DNA from: a bacterium
GTDB taxonomy: Bacteria > Patescibacteriota > Minisyncoccia > UBA6257 > GWB1-50-10
Reading direction: 5' to 3'
Length of the DNA stretch: 52,868 bases
Assembly: GCA_027310365.1 (NCBI GenBank)
Contig: DAIDAY010000004.1
Coordinates: 1-52,868 of the forward strand
The first letter of the stretch is position 1, and each line of letters begins with the position of its first letter. Shown here one piece after another: positions 7,604-16,338 of the stretch. Under the pieces are notes generated by a model, which ran no database searches, had not been told where the DNA came from, and saw nothing but the letters and a program-made list of their open reading frames with translations. A program made the translations under genes and the position numbers.

Positions 7604-7876
7604 ATGCCCATTACCACATCAGCCAAGAAGGCCCTGAGGCAAAACACGCGGAGACATGCCTTGAATCTTTCCCGCAAGAAAGACATGCGGACCGCAATCA
7701 ATGCGTTTAAAAAGCTTGTGGAGGCCGGCAAAATCGATGAAGCGAAAAAAACTCTCCCCGCCATCTATAAAACGCTCGACAAAATGGCGAAGGTTGAATT
7801 TATCAAGAGGGGTAAAGCAAGCCGTTTGAAATCGCGCCTGACTAAACGCTTAGGTGCTTTCCAAAACAAAACCTAG
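7604..7876 (+). CDS. rpsT: 30S ribosomal protein S20
   Basis: The 90-aa basic protein (MPITTSAKKALRQNTRRHA at the N-terminus) has the three-helix layout of S20, which binds 16S rRNA early in 30S assembly. The longer frame from 7589 is rejected because that ATG sits in the -10 box; the start at 7604 is about 7 nt after the expected transcription start. No Shine-Dalgarno sequence is visible, so translation is close to leaderless. Its last 27 nt overlap the 3' end of the convergent holA gene. Confidence 0.9.
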   Translation: MPITTSAKKALRQNTRRHALNLSRKKDMRTAINAFKKLVEAGKIDEAKKTLPAIYKTLDKMAKVEFIKRGKASRLKSRLTKRLGAFQNKT

Positions 7877-8662
7877 GAGAGCCTCTGGAAAATCGAGCTT
7901 CCCGCTTTTTATCAATACATCGTAGTCCGAAAGCTTCAGAACATCCCTGCCCGTCGCGCTGAAAGCAAGGGAATTGAATATATAAGAAGGGTCCGCGCCC
8001 TGCAGGAAAAGCTTTTCCAAAATGGGGATTTTCTCGACCCATCGCGGCGCCGAAAGAATCTGTCTTGATAGCCTCCAAACTTCGTCGGACTCCGGAAAAA
8101 CGGAGATTGCAAGAAGGTCACCGACGGCAATTTCCCGCTTTCCCAGCAGGCTCGCCTTCTCGATTTCCTGGGCGGCCGTCCAACTCCTATTGCTGGCTTC
8201 GCGCGAGAGGAAGGAAAGGAAAAAACGGAGCGCTTCTCCTGAAAAGGAGATGCTCCGTTTGGCGATTTCCGCCTCCACGAAATCGGAAAGTCCGCGGCCG
8301 GCAAGTTCTTCGAACGCATGGTGTTCAGTTGGCCCTTTAAGGAGAAAGTCAAACGCCTTCACCGGCTTTGCCCTGTTCGAAATAAAAAGATAAGCGTCGT
8401 CTCTCGACGCCATTCCCCTGAGGAACGTTATCCATTCTTTTTCCTCGCATGTAGCCGCCTCCTTCACGGTGATGATCTTCGTACCGCCGAAGATTGACTG
8501 CTGATTTGCGAAATCTCTGGCATCCGACCACGCGTCCGCGTTTTCTTCCATATCTATTTCCATTTCCTCCGTCTTCGGATTTTTCAGGCGCACGACAGCG
8601 ACAAGCTCCTCGAGCTTGTTCAATCTTCTCAGCGAATCGGGGCCATAGAGATAAATAATCAT
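7850..8662 (-). CDS. holA: DNA polymerase III delta subunit (HolA-like)
   Basis: From the ATG at 8662 the product has 270 aa and starts MIIYLYGPDSLRRL, the reduced P-loop-like N-terminus typical of delta. It continues with SIFGGTKIITVKEA and RDDAYLFISN. Delta opens the sliding clamp (dnaN at 19370-20476) as part of the clamp loader. It is shorter than the E. coli protein (about 340 aa). Start choice: the frame extends 20 codons further, but a TATACT box lies about 12 nt before the ATG at 8662. Convergent with rpsT, overlapping it by 27 nt. Confidence 0.8.
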   Translation of the reverse strand: MIIYLYGPDSLRRLNKLEELVAVVRLKNPKTEEMEIDMEENADAWSDARDFANQQSIFGGTKIITVKEAATCEEKEWITFLRGMASRDDAYLFISNRAKPVKAFDFLLKGPTEHHAFEELAGRGLSDFVEAEIAKRSISFSGEALRFFLSFLSREASNRSWTAAQEIEKASLLGKREIAVGDLLAISVFPESDEVWRLSRQILSAPRWVEKIPILEKLFLQGADPSYIFNSLAFSATGRDVLKLSDYDVLIKSGKLDFPEALLGFVLEST

Positions 8663-8742
8663 CCTTATCCGTAAGTATAGAAAAAATCGAGAGAAGAGAA
8701 AACGGCACGCACTGCGGAACAATGCGGCCGTTTAAGTCATTT

Positions 8743-9231
8743 CTATGGGGGAGTCGCCAAAATTGACATGGCTCCCCGCTCGATGGGCCCCATTGACCTA
8801 TCGATGACTCCAAGCGCTGACCTGAAGTCAGCTGCCTGAAAGGTCCACTCCCGTAAGTAGGAGTAAGACCCTCCATACCCCCCCCCGTACACATAAAAAG
8901 CAAATATTCTGGTAGCCTGCCCTATGAAACTGCCTTTCCAGAAGGCATTCGCTTTTATTACGATACTTTGGTAGTACGGAAAGTAACTACCAAAGATCGT
9001 ATAACTTCCCCCAGGAGGGAAGTTAAACAATGCCGCCTCCAGGCCAACGGGCCCGAAGGCGAGAACGTTGACGGTGTAAGGGGAATTATTCCCCAGGACC
9101 ACTCCATTAAAGGAGTCCCCGTTCTGCCCGCTGATTTCGCCCGTGGCGAAATTCACGACGAGCGGGGCGGATGAACATCCGCCAAGCGCGAGCGCTATGG
9201 TAGCGCCCAGCGTTATGCTCATTCTCTTCAT
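8743..9231 (-). CDS. Predicted lipoprotein of unknown function
   Basis: The 162-aa product starts MKRMSITLGATIALALGGCS, a lipoprotein signal peptide with a lipobox ending LGGC, so the mature protein would be acylated at Cys19 and anchored on the outer face of the membrane. The rest is rich in Gly, Tyr and Phe (YVYGGGYGGSYSYL) and has no recognised domain. A strong promoter lies at 9290-9318, and the mRNA leader of about 50 nt has a hairpin followed by AGGAGG, one of the few clear Shine-Dalgarno sites here. No neighbour suggests a function. Confidence 0.75.
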   Translation of the reverse strand: MKRMSITLGATIALALGGCSSAPLVVNFATGEISGQNGDSFNGVVLGNNSPYTVNVLAFGPVGLEAALFNFPPGGSYTIFGSYFPYYQSIVIKANAFWKGSFIGQATRIFAFYVYGGGYGGSYSYLREWTFQAADFRSALGVIDRSMGPIERGAMSILATPP

Positions 9232-9247
9232 TCTTTTTTAACCTCCT

Positions 9248-9272
9248 GCCGACACAGTCGGCGGTTTTTTTT
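9248..9272 (+). terminator. GC hairpin plus T-run; also the leader hairpin of the lipoprotein gene
   Basis: GCCGAC-ACA-GTCGGC is followed by GG and eight T on the plus strand, which is a good intrinsic terminator in that direction although no plus-strand gene ends nearby. On the minus strand the same stem lies in the lipoprotein mRNA leader just before its ribosome-binding site and may modulate translation. Confidence 0.5.
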
Positions 9273-9289
9273 AATTTTCTTCTGGAAGA

Positions 9290-9318
9290 ATTATACATCT
9301 TTTTATTACAGAAGTCAA
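9290..9318 (-). promoter_or_regulatory. Sigma-70-type promoter of the lipoprotein gene
   Basis: On the minus strand: TTGACT (9313-9318), a 17-nt spacer, TATAAT (9290-9295). Near-consensus spacing and boxes. Confidence 0.75.
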
Positions 9319-9344
9319 TAGGGTGAAAAACCCGATTTTTGCGG

Positions 9345-9350
9345 TATAAT
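9345..9350 (+). promoter_or_regulatory. -10 box of pilB
   Basis: TATAAT ending 7 nt before the pilB ATG, so the transcript is expected to be leaderless. Confidence 0.6.
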
Positions 9351-9357
9351 TCAGCTG

Positions 9358-11025
9358 ATGTTCCAATCAAAAAAAGACATCGAGGAAACTCTCTGGAAGC
9401 AGAAACGGACAGCCGAAGAAGAGGATGCGAAGCGGCGGGCGGAAAAAAATGGCCTTCCCTACCTCGACCTCATTTCATCCAAGGCGCCGACGGAAATAAA
9501 AGCGATGGAGCTTGTTCCTGAAGGTGAGGCGCGGAAGGCGCTCCTTGCGCCGCTCCAAATCGTGCGGGGAAAATTCATGGTTTCCGTTTTTGATCCCCAC
9601 CTCAAAGAAACCTCGGCGCTCCTGGAAAAACTCAGGGCAAGCCACGATGTCACGGCATACGTGAGTTCCCTGACAAGCTTAAATCATGCCTGGAGCTACT
9701 ATAAGTACGTCGTGCCGGAAAAAGAAATCAGCGGGAAGGTTGAAATCAACGAAAGAACGCTCCGCGAACTGAAAGAAAAAATAAAAAGTCTCGAAGATCT
9801 CAGCAAGCTCCTCGCGGGTTTTTCGAGCCCTTATCTTTCCCAAATACTCGAGATTATCCTCTCGGGAGCGCTGGCGCTCGGGGCATCGGACATCCATCTG
9901 GAATCCGCGGAGACCAGCGGTATTTTCCGGCTTCGCATTGACGGCCTCCTTCACACTGCATACGACCAATTCAACACCGTTACCTACAAATCGATTGTCA
10001 CGAGAATCAAGTTGCTCTCAAGACTGAAGATCAACATCACCGACGAAGCGCAGGACGGCCGGTTTACCATCGGTCTTATCGACAGGAGCATAGAAATCAG
10101 AACCTCCATCATCCCCTCCGATTACGGCGAGACGGTGGTCCTCCGTCTCCTCGACCCCACCTCACTGAAGGTGAACCTGGAAGAACTGGGGTGGCGTCCC
10201 GACGATCTGAAAATCGTTGAAGGCGAGATTAAAAAGCCGAACGGCCTCATCTTAAACACCGGCCCCACCGGCTCCGGAAAAACAACGACGCTCTATGCGT
10301 TTCTTCGTAAAGTTTTCAAGCCGGAAATCAAGATTATCACCGTCGAGGATCCGATCGAATACCATCTGCCAGGTATTTCCCAAACACAAATCAACCCCGA
10401 TGCGGGGTACACATTCGCCTCCGGCCTCCGCTCGATCTTGCGGCAAGATCCGAACATTATTTTGGTCGGCGAAATCCGCGACAAGGAAACGGCGGAAATC
10501 TCGCTGAACGCCGCCCTGACCGGACACCTTGTTTTTTCGACACTCCATACGAACGACGCCGTGGGCGCCATACCGCGCCTCGTCGACCTTCAAGTCCCGG
10601 TGAACATCTTGGGACCAGCCCTGAGCCTCGTGATCGCCCAGCGACTCGTGCGCGTCCTTTGCGTGCGGTGTAAGGCGGAAACAAAACCTGCCGAGGATCT
10701 CAAAAATAAAATCGGCGGGTTCTTAAAAAACCTGCCCGAGAGAGTCGATCGGTCTCCGTACCGAGACTATAAAATCTACGAAGCCCGGGGCTGCGACGCC
10801 TGCGGACATTTGGGATACAAAGGGAGAATATCCATCTTTGAACTCTTCGCTATCGACGAGAACATCGAGGAGGCGATTTATAAAAATCCCACCGAAATCG
10901 AACTGAAGGACTTGGCGAAAAAACAGGGAATGGTTACCATGCAGGAGGATGGCATCCTGAAAGTGCTGGGCGGCGTGACGAGCTTCGCCGAAGTCGAACG
11001 ACTCACGGGAACACTAGATCTTTAA
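9358..11025 (+). CDS. pilB: Type IV pilus / type II secretion assembly ATPase (PilB/GspE)
   Basis: The 555-aa protein has an N-terminal domain (YLDLISSKAPTEIKAMELVP, MshEN-like) and a secretion ATPase core: Walker A GPTGSGKTTTLYAF, the Asp box ITVEDPIEY, Walker B-region ILVGEIRDKETAE and the His box TGHLVFSTLHTNDAV. A zinc-binding pair is formed by CVRC and CDACGHLGYKGR. This ATPase drives pilin polymerisation from the cytoplasmic side of the membrane. No pilC, pilM or pilin genes follow in this window, so its partners lie elsewhere. It is followed directly by a structured RNA candidate and ruvB. Confidence 0.93.
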   Translation: MFQSKKDIEETLWKQKRTAEEEDAKRRAEKNGLPYLDLISSKAPTEIKAMELVPEGEARKALLAPLQIVRGKFMVSVFDPHLKETSALLEKLRASHDVTAYVSSLTSLNHAWSYYKYVVPEKEISGKVEINERTLRELKEKIKSLEDLSKLLAGFSSPYLSQILEIILSGALALGASDIHLESAETSGIFRLRIDGLLHTAYDQFNTVTYKSIVTRIKLLSRLKINITDEAQDGRFTIGLIDRSIEIRTSIIPSDYGETVVLRLLDPTSLKVNLEELGWRPDDLKIVEGEIKKPNGLILNTGPTGSGKTTTLYAFLRKVFKPEIKIITVEDPIEYHLPGISQTQINPDAGYTFASGLRSILRQDPNIILVGEIRDKETAEISLNAALTGHLVFSTLHTNDAVGAIPRLVDLQVPVNILGPALSLVIAQRLVRVLCVRCKAETKPAEDLKNKIGGFLKNLPERVDRSPYRDYKIYEARGCDACGHLGYKGRISIFELFAIDENIEEAIYKNPTEIELKDLAKKQGMVTMQEDGILKVLGGVTSFAEVERLTGTLDL

Positions 11026-11027
11026 TC

Positions 11028-11143
11028 GGAGGTCTGTGGGCATAATGCCAAGGAGAGGCTTTATGTGAGATTTTCCCGAGGAGAAGCCCAGTCGGAACCG
11101 AGCAATCCGAAATCTGAGGCAAATCTCCTGCCCACAGGCCTCC
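11028..11143 (+). ncRNA. ffs: Candidate signal recognition particle RNA (4.5S-like)
   Basis: GGAGGTCTGTGGGCA at 11028-11042 pairs completely with TGCCCACAGGCCTCC at 11129-11143 (one G-U). Inside, GGAGA/TCTCC and AGATTT/AAATCT extend the rod. The tip reads CCCAGTCGGAACCGAGCAA, which resembles the SRP domain IV apex (CAG on the 5' side, AGCA on the 3' side of a short stem). A TAGATC box at 11015-11020 would place transcription near 11028. The predicted tetraloop (GAAC) differs from the common GGAA and no T-run follows. The fold is clear; the SRP identity is an inference. Confidence 0.5.
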
Positions 11144-11197
11144 AACTAAAAGTAGGAACATATTATCATAAACGTTAATAAATGTCAATAGACACCA

Positions 11198-12184
11198 ATG
11201 GCCGCGAATAATGGGGAAAACAACCTTGAAGAACTCCTGAGGCCGGGCAACCTTGGCGAATACGTCGGACAGGAGCAGGTGAAAGCGAATCTGAAGCTCA
11301 TGATGGGGGCTGCCAAAGAGCGGCATGAAAGCTCCGATCATATTCTATTCTACGGGCAGGCGGGGCTTGGCAAAACGACGCTCGCCTATATTATAGGAAA
11401 AGAAATGGAGGCGAACGTGCGATCCACATCGGGGCCGGCGCTCGAAAAGCCCGGTGACATCGCCGCCATTCTTTCCAACCTCGAACCGAACGAGATTTTG
11501 TTCATCGACGAGATCCATCGTATCAACCGCCTCGTCGAGGAAATTTTCTACCCGGCGCTCGAATCAAGGCGGTTGCACCTCGTGATCGGCAAGGGGCCAT
11601 CGGCAAAAACGTTTTCTCTCGATTTGCCGCCGTTCACCGTCGTCGGCGCGACGACGAAAATCAACCTCCTTTCCGCTCCGCTCCGCTCGCGGTTCGGCGC
11701 AACGTTCAAATTGGATTACTATCGGAACGAAGACATTGAAAAAATCATCAGGCGCTCAGCGAAGATTTTGAAAATAAGCATCTCAGATGCGGCAGTTCGG
11801 AAACTCGCCGAGGCTTCCCGGTTCACCCCGCGGACCGCCAACCGCCTCCTGAAGCGGGTGCGAGACTATGCCCAAGTGAATAAGATCGGGGAAGTCGATG
11901 AAAAGACCGTCGCCGAGACGCTTGCCTTGATGCAGATCGATTCGATTGGCTTGGAGGAAAGCGACCGAGAGCTCCTTCGGACCATCATCGAAAAATTCGG
12001 CGGCGGACCCGTGGGTTTGAAAACGCTCGCAGCGGCGCTGAACGAGGAAATGGAGACGATAGAGGAAGTGTATGAACCCTTTCTCATGAAGATCGGCTTC
12101 CTCCGGAGGACTTCTTCGGGAAGGACCGTGACCGATCTGGCTCATCAGCACCTTTCCCCGGGGAAAGACGGGAGACTTGTTTGA
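11198..12184 (+). CDS. ruvB: Holliday junction helicase RuvB
   Basis: The 328-aa AAA+ ATPase starts near LRPGNLGEYVGQEQVK and has Walker A GQAGLGKTTLA, Walker B LFIDEIHRI, sensor 1 VVGATTK, arginine finger region LRSRFG, and the C-terminal winged-helix with GGPVGLKTLAAAL. RuvB hexamers drive branch migration on RuvA-bound junctions. Length is normal. It is followed after 2 nt by tsaE and then polA, an operon of DNA maintenance and tRNA modification genes. No Shine-Dalgarno is evident before the ATG. Confidence 0.97.
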   Translation: MAANNGENNLEELLRPGNLGEYVGQEQVKANLKLMMGAAKERHESSDHILFYGQAGLGKTTLAYIIGKEMEANVRSTSGPALEKPGDIAAILSNLEPNEILFIDEIHRINRLVEEIFYPALESRRLHLVIGKGPSAKTFSLDLPPFTVVGATTKINLLSAPLRSRFGATFKLDYYRNEDIEKIIRRSAKILKISISDAAVRKLAEASRFTPRTANRLLKRVRDYAQVNKIGEVDEKTVAETLALMQIDSIGLEESDRELLRTIIEKFGGGPVGLKTLAAALNEEMETIEEVYEPFLMKIGFLRRTSSGRTVTDLAHQHLSPGKDGRLV

Positions 12185-12186
12185 GC

Positions 12187-12630
12187 ATGAGGATAACGAC
12201 AACATCGAGAGCCGAAACAGCGAACCTGGCGAAGATGTTTGCCGCAACAATCATCGAAGGCCGGCTCCAGGGCCCCCTCATCATCGCTCTTGAGGGAGAA
12301 CTGGGCACCGGAAAAACGTCTTTTCTCAAGGGCTTGGCGAAGGGACTGGGATTGAAGCAAAAAATAACGAGCCCGACTTTTCTCGTCATGCGAAGATACT
12401 CCCTGCCCCGGAGGATAAAAAAATTTTCTCTCCTCTATCATGTGGATGCCTATCGGATAACAGGCAGGCGCGATGTGGACGCCGCGGGCATCACGCGAGC
12501 TCTCCATGACTCCCGGGCGATCGTCGCCATCGAATGGGCCGACACCATAAAAAAATATCTCCCGAAGGATTCCATCAAAATAAAAATGGAACACCGATCA
12601 AAAAACGAAAGAGTTCTTTCTTTCAGCTAA
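12187..12630 (+). CDS. tsaE: tRNA threonylcarbamoyladenosine biosynthesis ATPase TsaE
   Basis: The 147-aa protein carries the P-loop EGELGTGKTSFLKG, the SPTF motif, HVDAYR and IEWAD, all diagnostic for TsaE. It works with TsaB, TsaC and TsaD to make t6A37 in ANN-decoding tRNAs. The ATG at 12187 is preferred to the TTG at 12181, which overlaps the ruvB stop. The gene sits 2 nt after ruvB and 3 nt before polA, so it is surely co-transcribed. The other tsa genes are not in the window. Confidence 0.93.
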   Translation: MRITTTSRAETANLAKMFAATIIEGRLQGPLIIALEGELGTGKTSFLKGLAKGLGLKQKITSPTFLVMRRYSLPRRIKKFSLLYHVDAYRITGRRDVDAAGITRALHDSRAIVAIEWADTIKKYLPKDSIKIKMEHRSKNERVLSFS

Positions 12631-12633
12631 CCG

Positions 12634-15075
12634 ATGAAAATTCTCCTCATTGACGCCAATTCACTCATCCACCGCGCCTTCCACGCTCTGCCTCCTCTCA
12701 CGACCTCCGATGGGAGGCCTTCCGGCGCGCTCTACGGCCTCTCGAGCCTTCTCCTGAAAATCCTCCGCGAACAAAAACCGGATTACGCGGCGGCTGCTTT
12801 TGACCGGCCCGAAAAGACGTTTCGGAAAGAGCTTTTTGAAAACTATAAGGCGACCCGTCCCACGGCACCCGATGAACTCATAACTCAGATCATCGAAGCG
12901 AGAAAAACATTCGATGCCTTCGGCATACCGACATTCGAGAAAGCCGGCTACGAAGCTGACGACATCATCGGAACGCTTGCGGAGAAGTTCGGCGAAAACG
13001 CCGAATCTTCCATCATCATCTTGACCGGCGACCTCGATACGCTTCAGCTCATTCGAGGCGACAAAACGGTCGTCATGATACTCAAGAAAGGCGTCAGCGA
13101 GGTTGCGGTTTACGATGAAAACGCCGTTGTCGAACGGTATGGCCTCCACCCGCTGGAGCTTGTTGATTACAAGGGTCTCGTCGGCGACAAATCGGACAAC
13201 ATTCCCGGCGTCAAAAACATCGGCCCCAAAACGGCGGAGAAACTCATCAGTCGGCATGGGAAGCTCGAAAACCTCTTCGCTTCACCCGACCTCAAGGATC
13301 CCGCCGTCCTCAAGGCGCTCCCCCACAAAGACATTGCTCTCCTTTCCAAAAAACTCGCCACTATAGACCGGAACGTCCCCCTCGTCGTCGAGGCAAAAAA
13401 ACTCCGATGGGAAGAGCAAAAAGAAAAGCTCGAGAAGTATTTCCGGGAGTGGAATTTCGGGAGCCTCGCTCAAAGAATAGGCATAAAAACATTTCCGGAA
13501 AAACCAGGGGGAACAGAAAAAGTCAAGGAAAACACCAAAATACTCAATGCCTTCTTCGTTTCCTCGGCAACCGACCTGACCGAAACAAGACTGATAAGCA
13601 AGAATACCAAGGTCGCCTGGGAGTGGAAACCCATCATCAAGGAACTCATGAAGCAGAAGAGGGACGTCCCCGCGAATCTCTTCGATTTGTCGATCGCTGC
13701 GTGGCTCCTCGATCCGGACGGAGCCGATTTTTCTCCTTCGGCAATCGCCGAAAAATATTCCTCTTCGGAATGGTCGAATCTCTTCCCCATGACGAAGCGG
13801 AGATTGGAACAAAATGGACTCGAACATCTCTTCGAGAGCGTCGAGATGCCTCTCGTCGAGGTGCTGGCAAAAATGGAACTCACCGGAATACGCATTGACC
13901 GAGGGGCGGCGGAAGATACTCAAAAAGAGCTTCGACGGAGCCTCGAAAAACTGTCATCCGCAATCTACCGCGAGGCCGGCACGACGTTCAATATCAATTC
14001 TCCCGAGCAAGTTTCGAAAATCGTATTCGAAAAATTGAAAATCAAGCCGGGCAAGACGCGCAAAACAAAGGGGGGGCGGCTCTCCACGTCATTCGATGCG
14101 CTCTCCCGAATCAAAGACGTCGAAATCATACGGCTTCTCCTCGAATACCGGGAGGGTTTTAAAATGCTCACCACTTATCTTAAACCAATCCTGGATTTCA
14201 CCGGGGATGACGGACGGCTCCGGACGACGTTCCTGCAGACGGGGACATCAACGGGCCGGATCGCTTCGGAGAAGCCGAATCTCCAAAATATTCCCCAGGA
14301 ATCGGCTTGGTCGAAAAAAATACGGGACGCGTTCACCGCGGAGAACGGCTTCACGCTGGTTTCATTCGACTACTCACAGCTGGAACTTCGTCTCCTCGCC
14401 CACGTCTCGGATGATAACAATCTCAAGGACGCATTCCGAAAAGGGACGGATATTCACCAACTCACCGCTTCTCAGATTTTCGGCGTGCCTCTCCATTTGG
14501 TGACTAAAAAGGAACGGCGCATCGGAAAAACCTTGAATTTCGGCATCGTGTACGGCATGGGGGCGCGATCGTTGAGCGAAACAAGCGGCGTTTCATTCGC
14601 GGAAGCGGAGGCATTCATAAAAAAGTATTTCGCCGGCTTCCCATCGATTCAAGCGTGGCAGGAACAAACAAAAGCCGGGGCGGCTCAAAGAGGATTTGTC
14701 TCGGACCTCAACGGTCGCAAGCGCTGGTTCCGGGAAAGCCCCAACCCGCGAATGCAGGCGGAAAATGAACGGGCTGCCATCAACATGCCGATCCAGGGAT
14801 TGGGCGCCGACATTCTCAAGAAAGCCATGATTGCATCAAACGCGCTCGTGAAGACCGCAAACGAGATGGGTGATTCCGCAAGGCTTCTCCTTGCCATCCA
14901 CGATGAATTGCTCTTTGAAATCCGCGATGATATCCTAATGGATATCGTGCCCCGTATCGTCAATGCGATGGAGTATGCCGAAAAACTCGGCGTACCGCTC
15001 ACAGTTGACGTGAAACAGGGAAAAAGATGGGGTTCCCTGGAAACATATGAACGCACCTCGGCTACCATGGTGTAA
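12634..15075 (+). CDS. polA: DNA polymerase I
   Basis: The 813-aa protein has an N-terminal 5'-3' exonuclease domain (LLIDANSLIHRAFHALPPL, EADDIIGTLA, LTGDLDTLQL, GDKSDNIPGVKNIGPKTAEK). The C-terminal polymerase domain has motif A SFDYSQLELRLLAHVSDD, motif B KTLNFGIVYGMG and motif C LLAIHDELLFEI. The middle part is shorter than in E. coli (928 aa total) and I see no 3'-5' exonuclease motifs, so proofreading is probably absent. It repairs gaps and removes RNA primers. Its last 29 nt overlap the start of the histidine kinase gene. Confidence 0.96.
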   Translation: MKILLIDANSLIHRAFHALPPLTTSDGRPSGALYGLSSLLLKILREQKPDYAAAAFDRPEKTFRKELFENYKATRPTAPDELITQIIEARKTFDAFGIPTFEKAGYEADDIIGTLAEKFGENAESSIIILTGDLDTLQLIRGDKTVVMILKKGVSEVAVYDENAVVERYGLHPLELVDYKGLVGDKSDNIPGVKNIGPKTAEKLISRHGKLENLFASPDLKDPAVLKALPHKDIALLSKKLATIDRNVPLVVEAKKLRWEEQKEKLEKYFREWNFGSLAQRIGIKTFPEKPGGTEKVKENTKILNAFFVSSATDLTETRLISKNTKVAWEWKPIIKELMKQKRDVPANLFDLSIAAWLLDPDGADFSPSAIAEKYSSSEWSNLFPMTKRRLEQNGLEHLFESVEMPLVEVLAKMELTGIRIDRGAAEDTQKELRRSLEKLSSAIYREAGTTFNINSPEQVSKIVFEKLKIKPGKTRKTKGGRLSTSFDALSRIKDVEIIRLLLEYREGFKMLTTYLKPILDFTGDDGRLRTTFLQTGTSTGRIASEKPNLQNIPQESAWSKKIRDAFTAENGFTLVSFDYSQLELRLLAHVSDDNNLKDAFRKGTDIHQLTASQIFGVPLHLVTKKERRIGKTLNFGIVYGMGARSLSETSGVSFAEAEAFIKKYFAGFPSIQAWQEQTKAGAAQRGFVSDLNGRKRWFRESPNPRMQAENERAAINMPIQGLGADILKKAMIASNALVKTANEMGDSARLLLAIHDELLFEIRDDILMDIVPRIVNAMEYAEKLGVPLTVDVKQGKRWGSLETYERTSATMV

Positions 15076-16336
15076 AGGCGGAAAAACCCTCGCGATTGCC
15101 CTGGTCTTTCTTGCGCTCGTTGTCCTCAATATCATTTTCGCTCCCCTCGGCCTCGCCATCTTCGACGCCATTCTTCTCTTGGGAACCGGGGCGCTGGTGA
15201 TCGGAACCGAAAACAAAGCGGAGAAAGAAGTGTTTAAAAACAAAGCCAAGGGGTCCGAACTTCGCTCCCTTATTGAAAATACCAAGGACGGCGTTGTGAT
15301 GTACGACACCAACTTCACCATCCTCGACGTCAATCAATCGGCGGAAAAGATGTTCAATGTCTCGCGGGAAGAAGTTTTGGGAAAGCAGATGCAGCCGGAG
15401 ATGGTCCGAAGCCCGCGCCTGAGGATTATGGTTCAAACCATATTCCCCTCCCTTGCCGTCTCCATGAATACCATTTCCGACGCCGGGTGGCCGAAAGTTG
15501 TCGACTTGGTTTTCGACGATCCCCGCCTCGAAGTGAGGACCATCTTGAACCAAATCACCAACGAGAAAGGCGAGGTGGTCGGCTTCATTAAAATTATTTC
15601 AAACAACACCAGGGAAAACACCATTCTCCAATCAAAGAGCGAATTTCTGACCGTTTCGGCGCACCAACTCCGGACGCCGCTTACCGCGATCAATTGGACT
15701 TTTGAGAGCCTGCGGTCTTCCCTCGGCGATGATTTCGCAAAAAAAAGGAATGAAATTTCCAACCTCGTGAATGAAGGGTGGGAACTCGCGAAGCGATCCC
15801 TGAAGATCATCGACGACCTCCTGAATGCCTCAAAAATAGAGGAGGGGAAATTTGGATTCGACTTTGGGAAAATCAATCTCGTCGACCTCATGAAAAGCCT
15901 TCAAAGCGCCGCTTCCGTTGTGGCAAAGGAGTACGGCATCACCCTCAACCTTTCCTCGGCATCTCCCGATTATGAGGTGAAGGCCGACGCCGAAAAACTG
16001 GGCATGGCAGTCACCAACATCCTCGACAACGCCGTGAAGTACAACAGCAAGAACGGCACGGTAAGCATCGCGATCGAGCCGTCGGAAGGCAATACGGTCA
16101 CCGTGAGCATTTCCGACACCGGCATCGGCATACCAAAAGAAAATCTCGGGAAGATTTTCCAGAAGTTTTACCGGAGCGAAAATGCCCAAGCCACCGAACC
16201 GAATGGCAGCGGGCTCGGTATGTACATAACGAAGAATATCATTGAGGCGCATGGAGGGAGCGTCTTCGTCGAATCGATCATCGGGCGCGGCACGACGTTT
16301 TGGTTCACACTCCCCCTGGAAACCCCGTCGTCATAA
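15047..16336 (+). CDS. PAS-domain sensor histidine kinase
   Basis: The 429-aa protein has two N-terminal hydrophobic segments (about residues 13-50), a PAS domain (LIENTKDGVVMYDTNF, EVLGKQM), then the dimerisation H-box SAHQLRTPLTAINW with the phosphorylated His. The ATPase domain has the N-box VTNILDNAVKY, G1 DTGIGIP, F-box KFYRS and G2 GSGLGMYI. It would autophosphorylate in response to an unknown signal. No response regulator is encoded nearby, so the partner is elsewhere. The start overlaps polA by 29 nt, and ruvC begins 2 nt after its stop, so it belongs to the ruvB-tsaE-polA-ruvC operon. Confidence 0.92.
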   Translation: MNAPRLPWCKGGKTLAIALVFLALVVLNIIFAPLGLAIFDAILLLGTGALVIGTENKAEKEVFKNKAKGSELRSLIENTKDGVVMYDTNFTILDVNQSAEKMFNVSREEVLGKQMQPEMVRSPRLRIMVQTIFPSLAVSMNTISDAGWPKVVDLVFDDPRLEVRTILNQITNEKGEVVGFIKIISNNTRENTILQSKSEFLTVSAHQLRTPLTAINWTFESLRSSLGDDFAKKRNEISNLVNEGWELAKRSLKIIDDLLNASKIEEGKFGFDFGKINLVDLMKSLQSAASVVAKEYGITLNLSSASPDYEVKADAEKLGMAVTNILDNAVKYNSKNGTVSIAIEPSEGNTVTVSISDTGIGIPKENLGKIFQKFYRSENAQATEPNGSGLGMYITKNIIEAHGGSVFVESIIGRGTTFWFTLPLETPSS

Positions 16337-16338
16337 CC

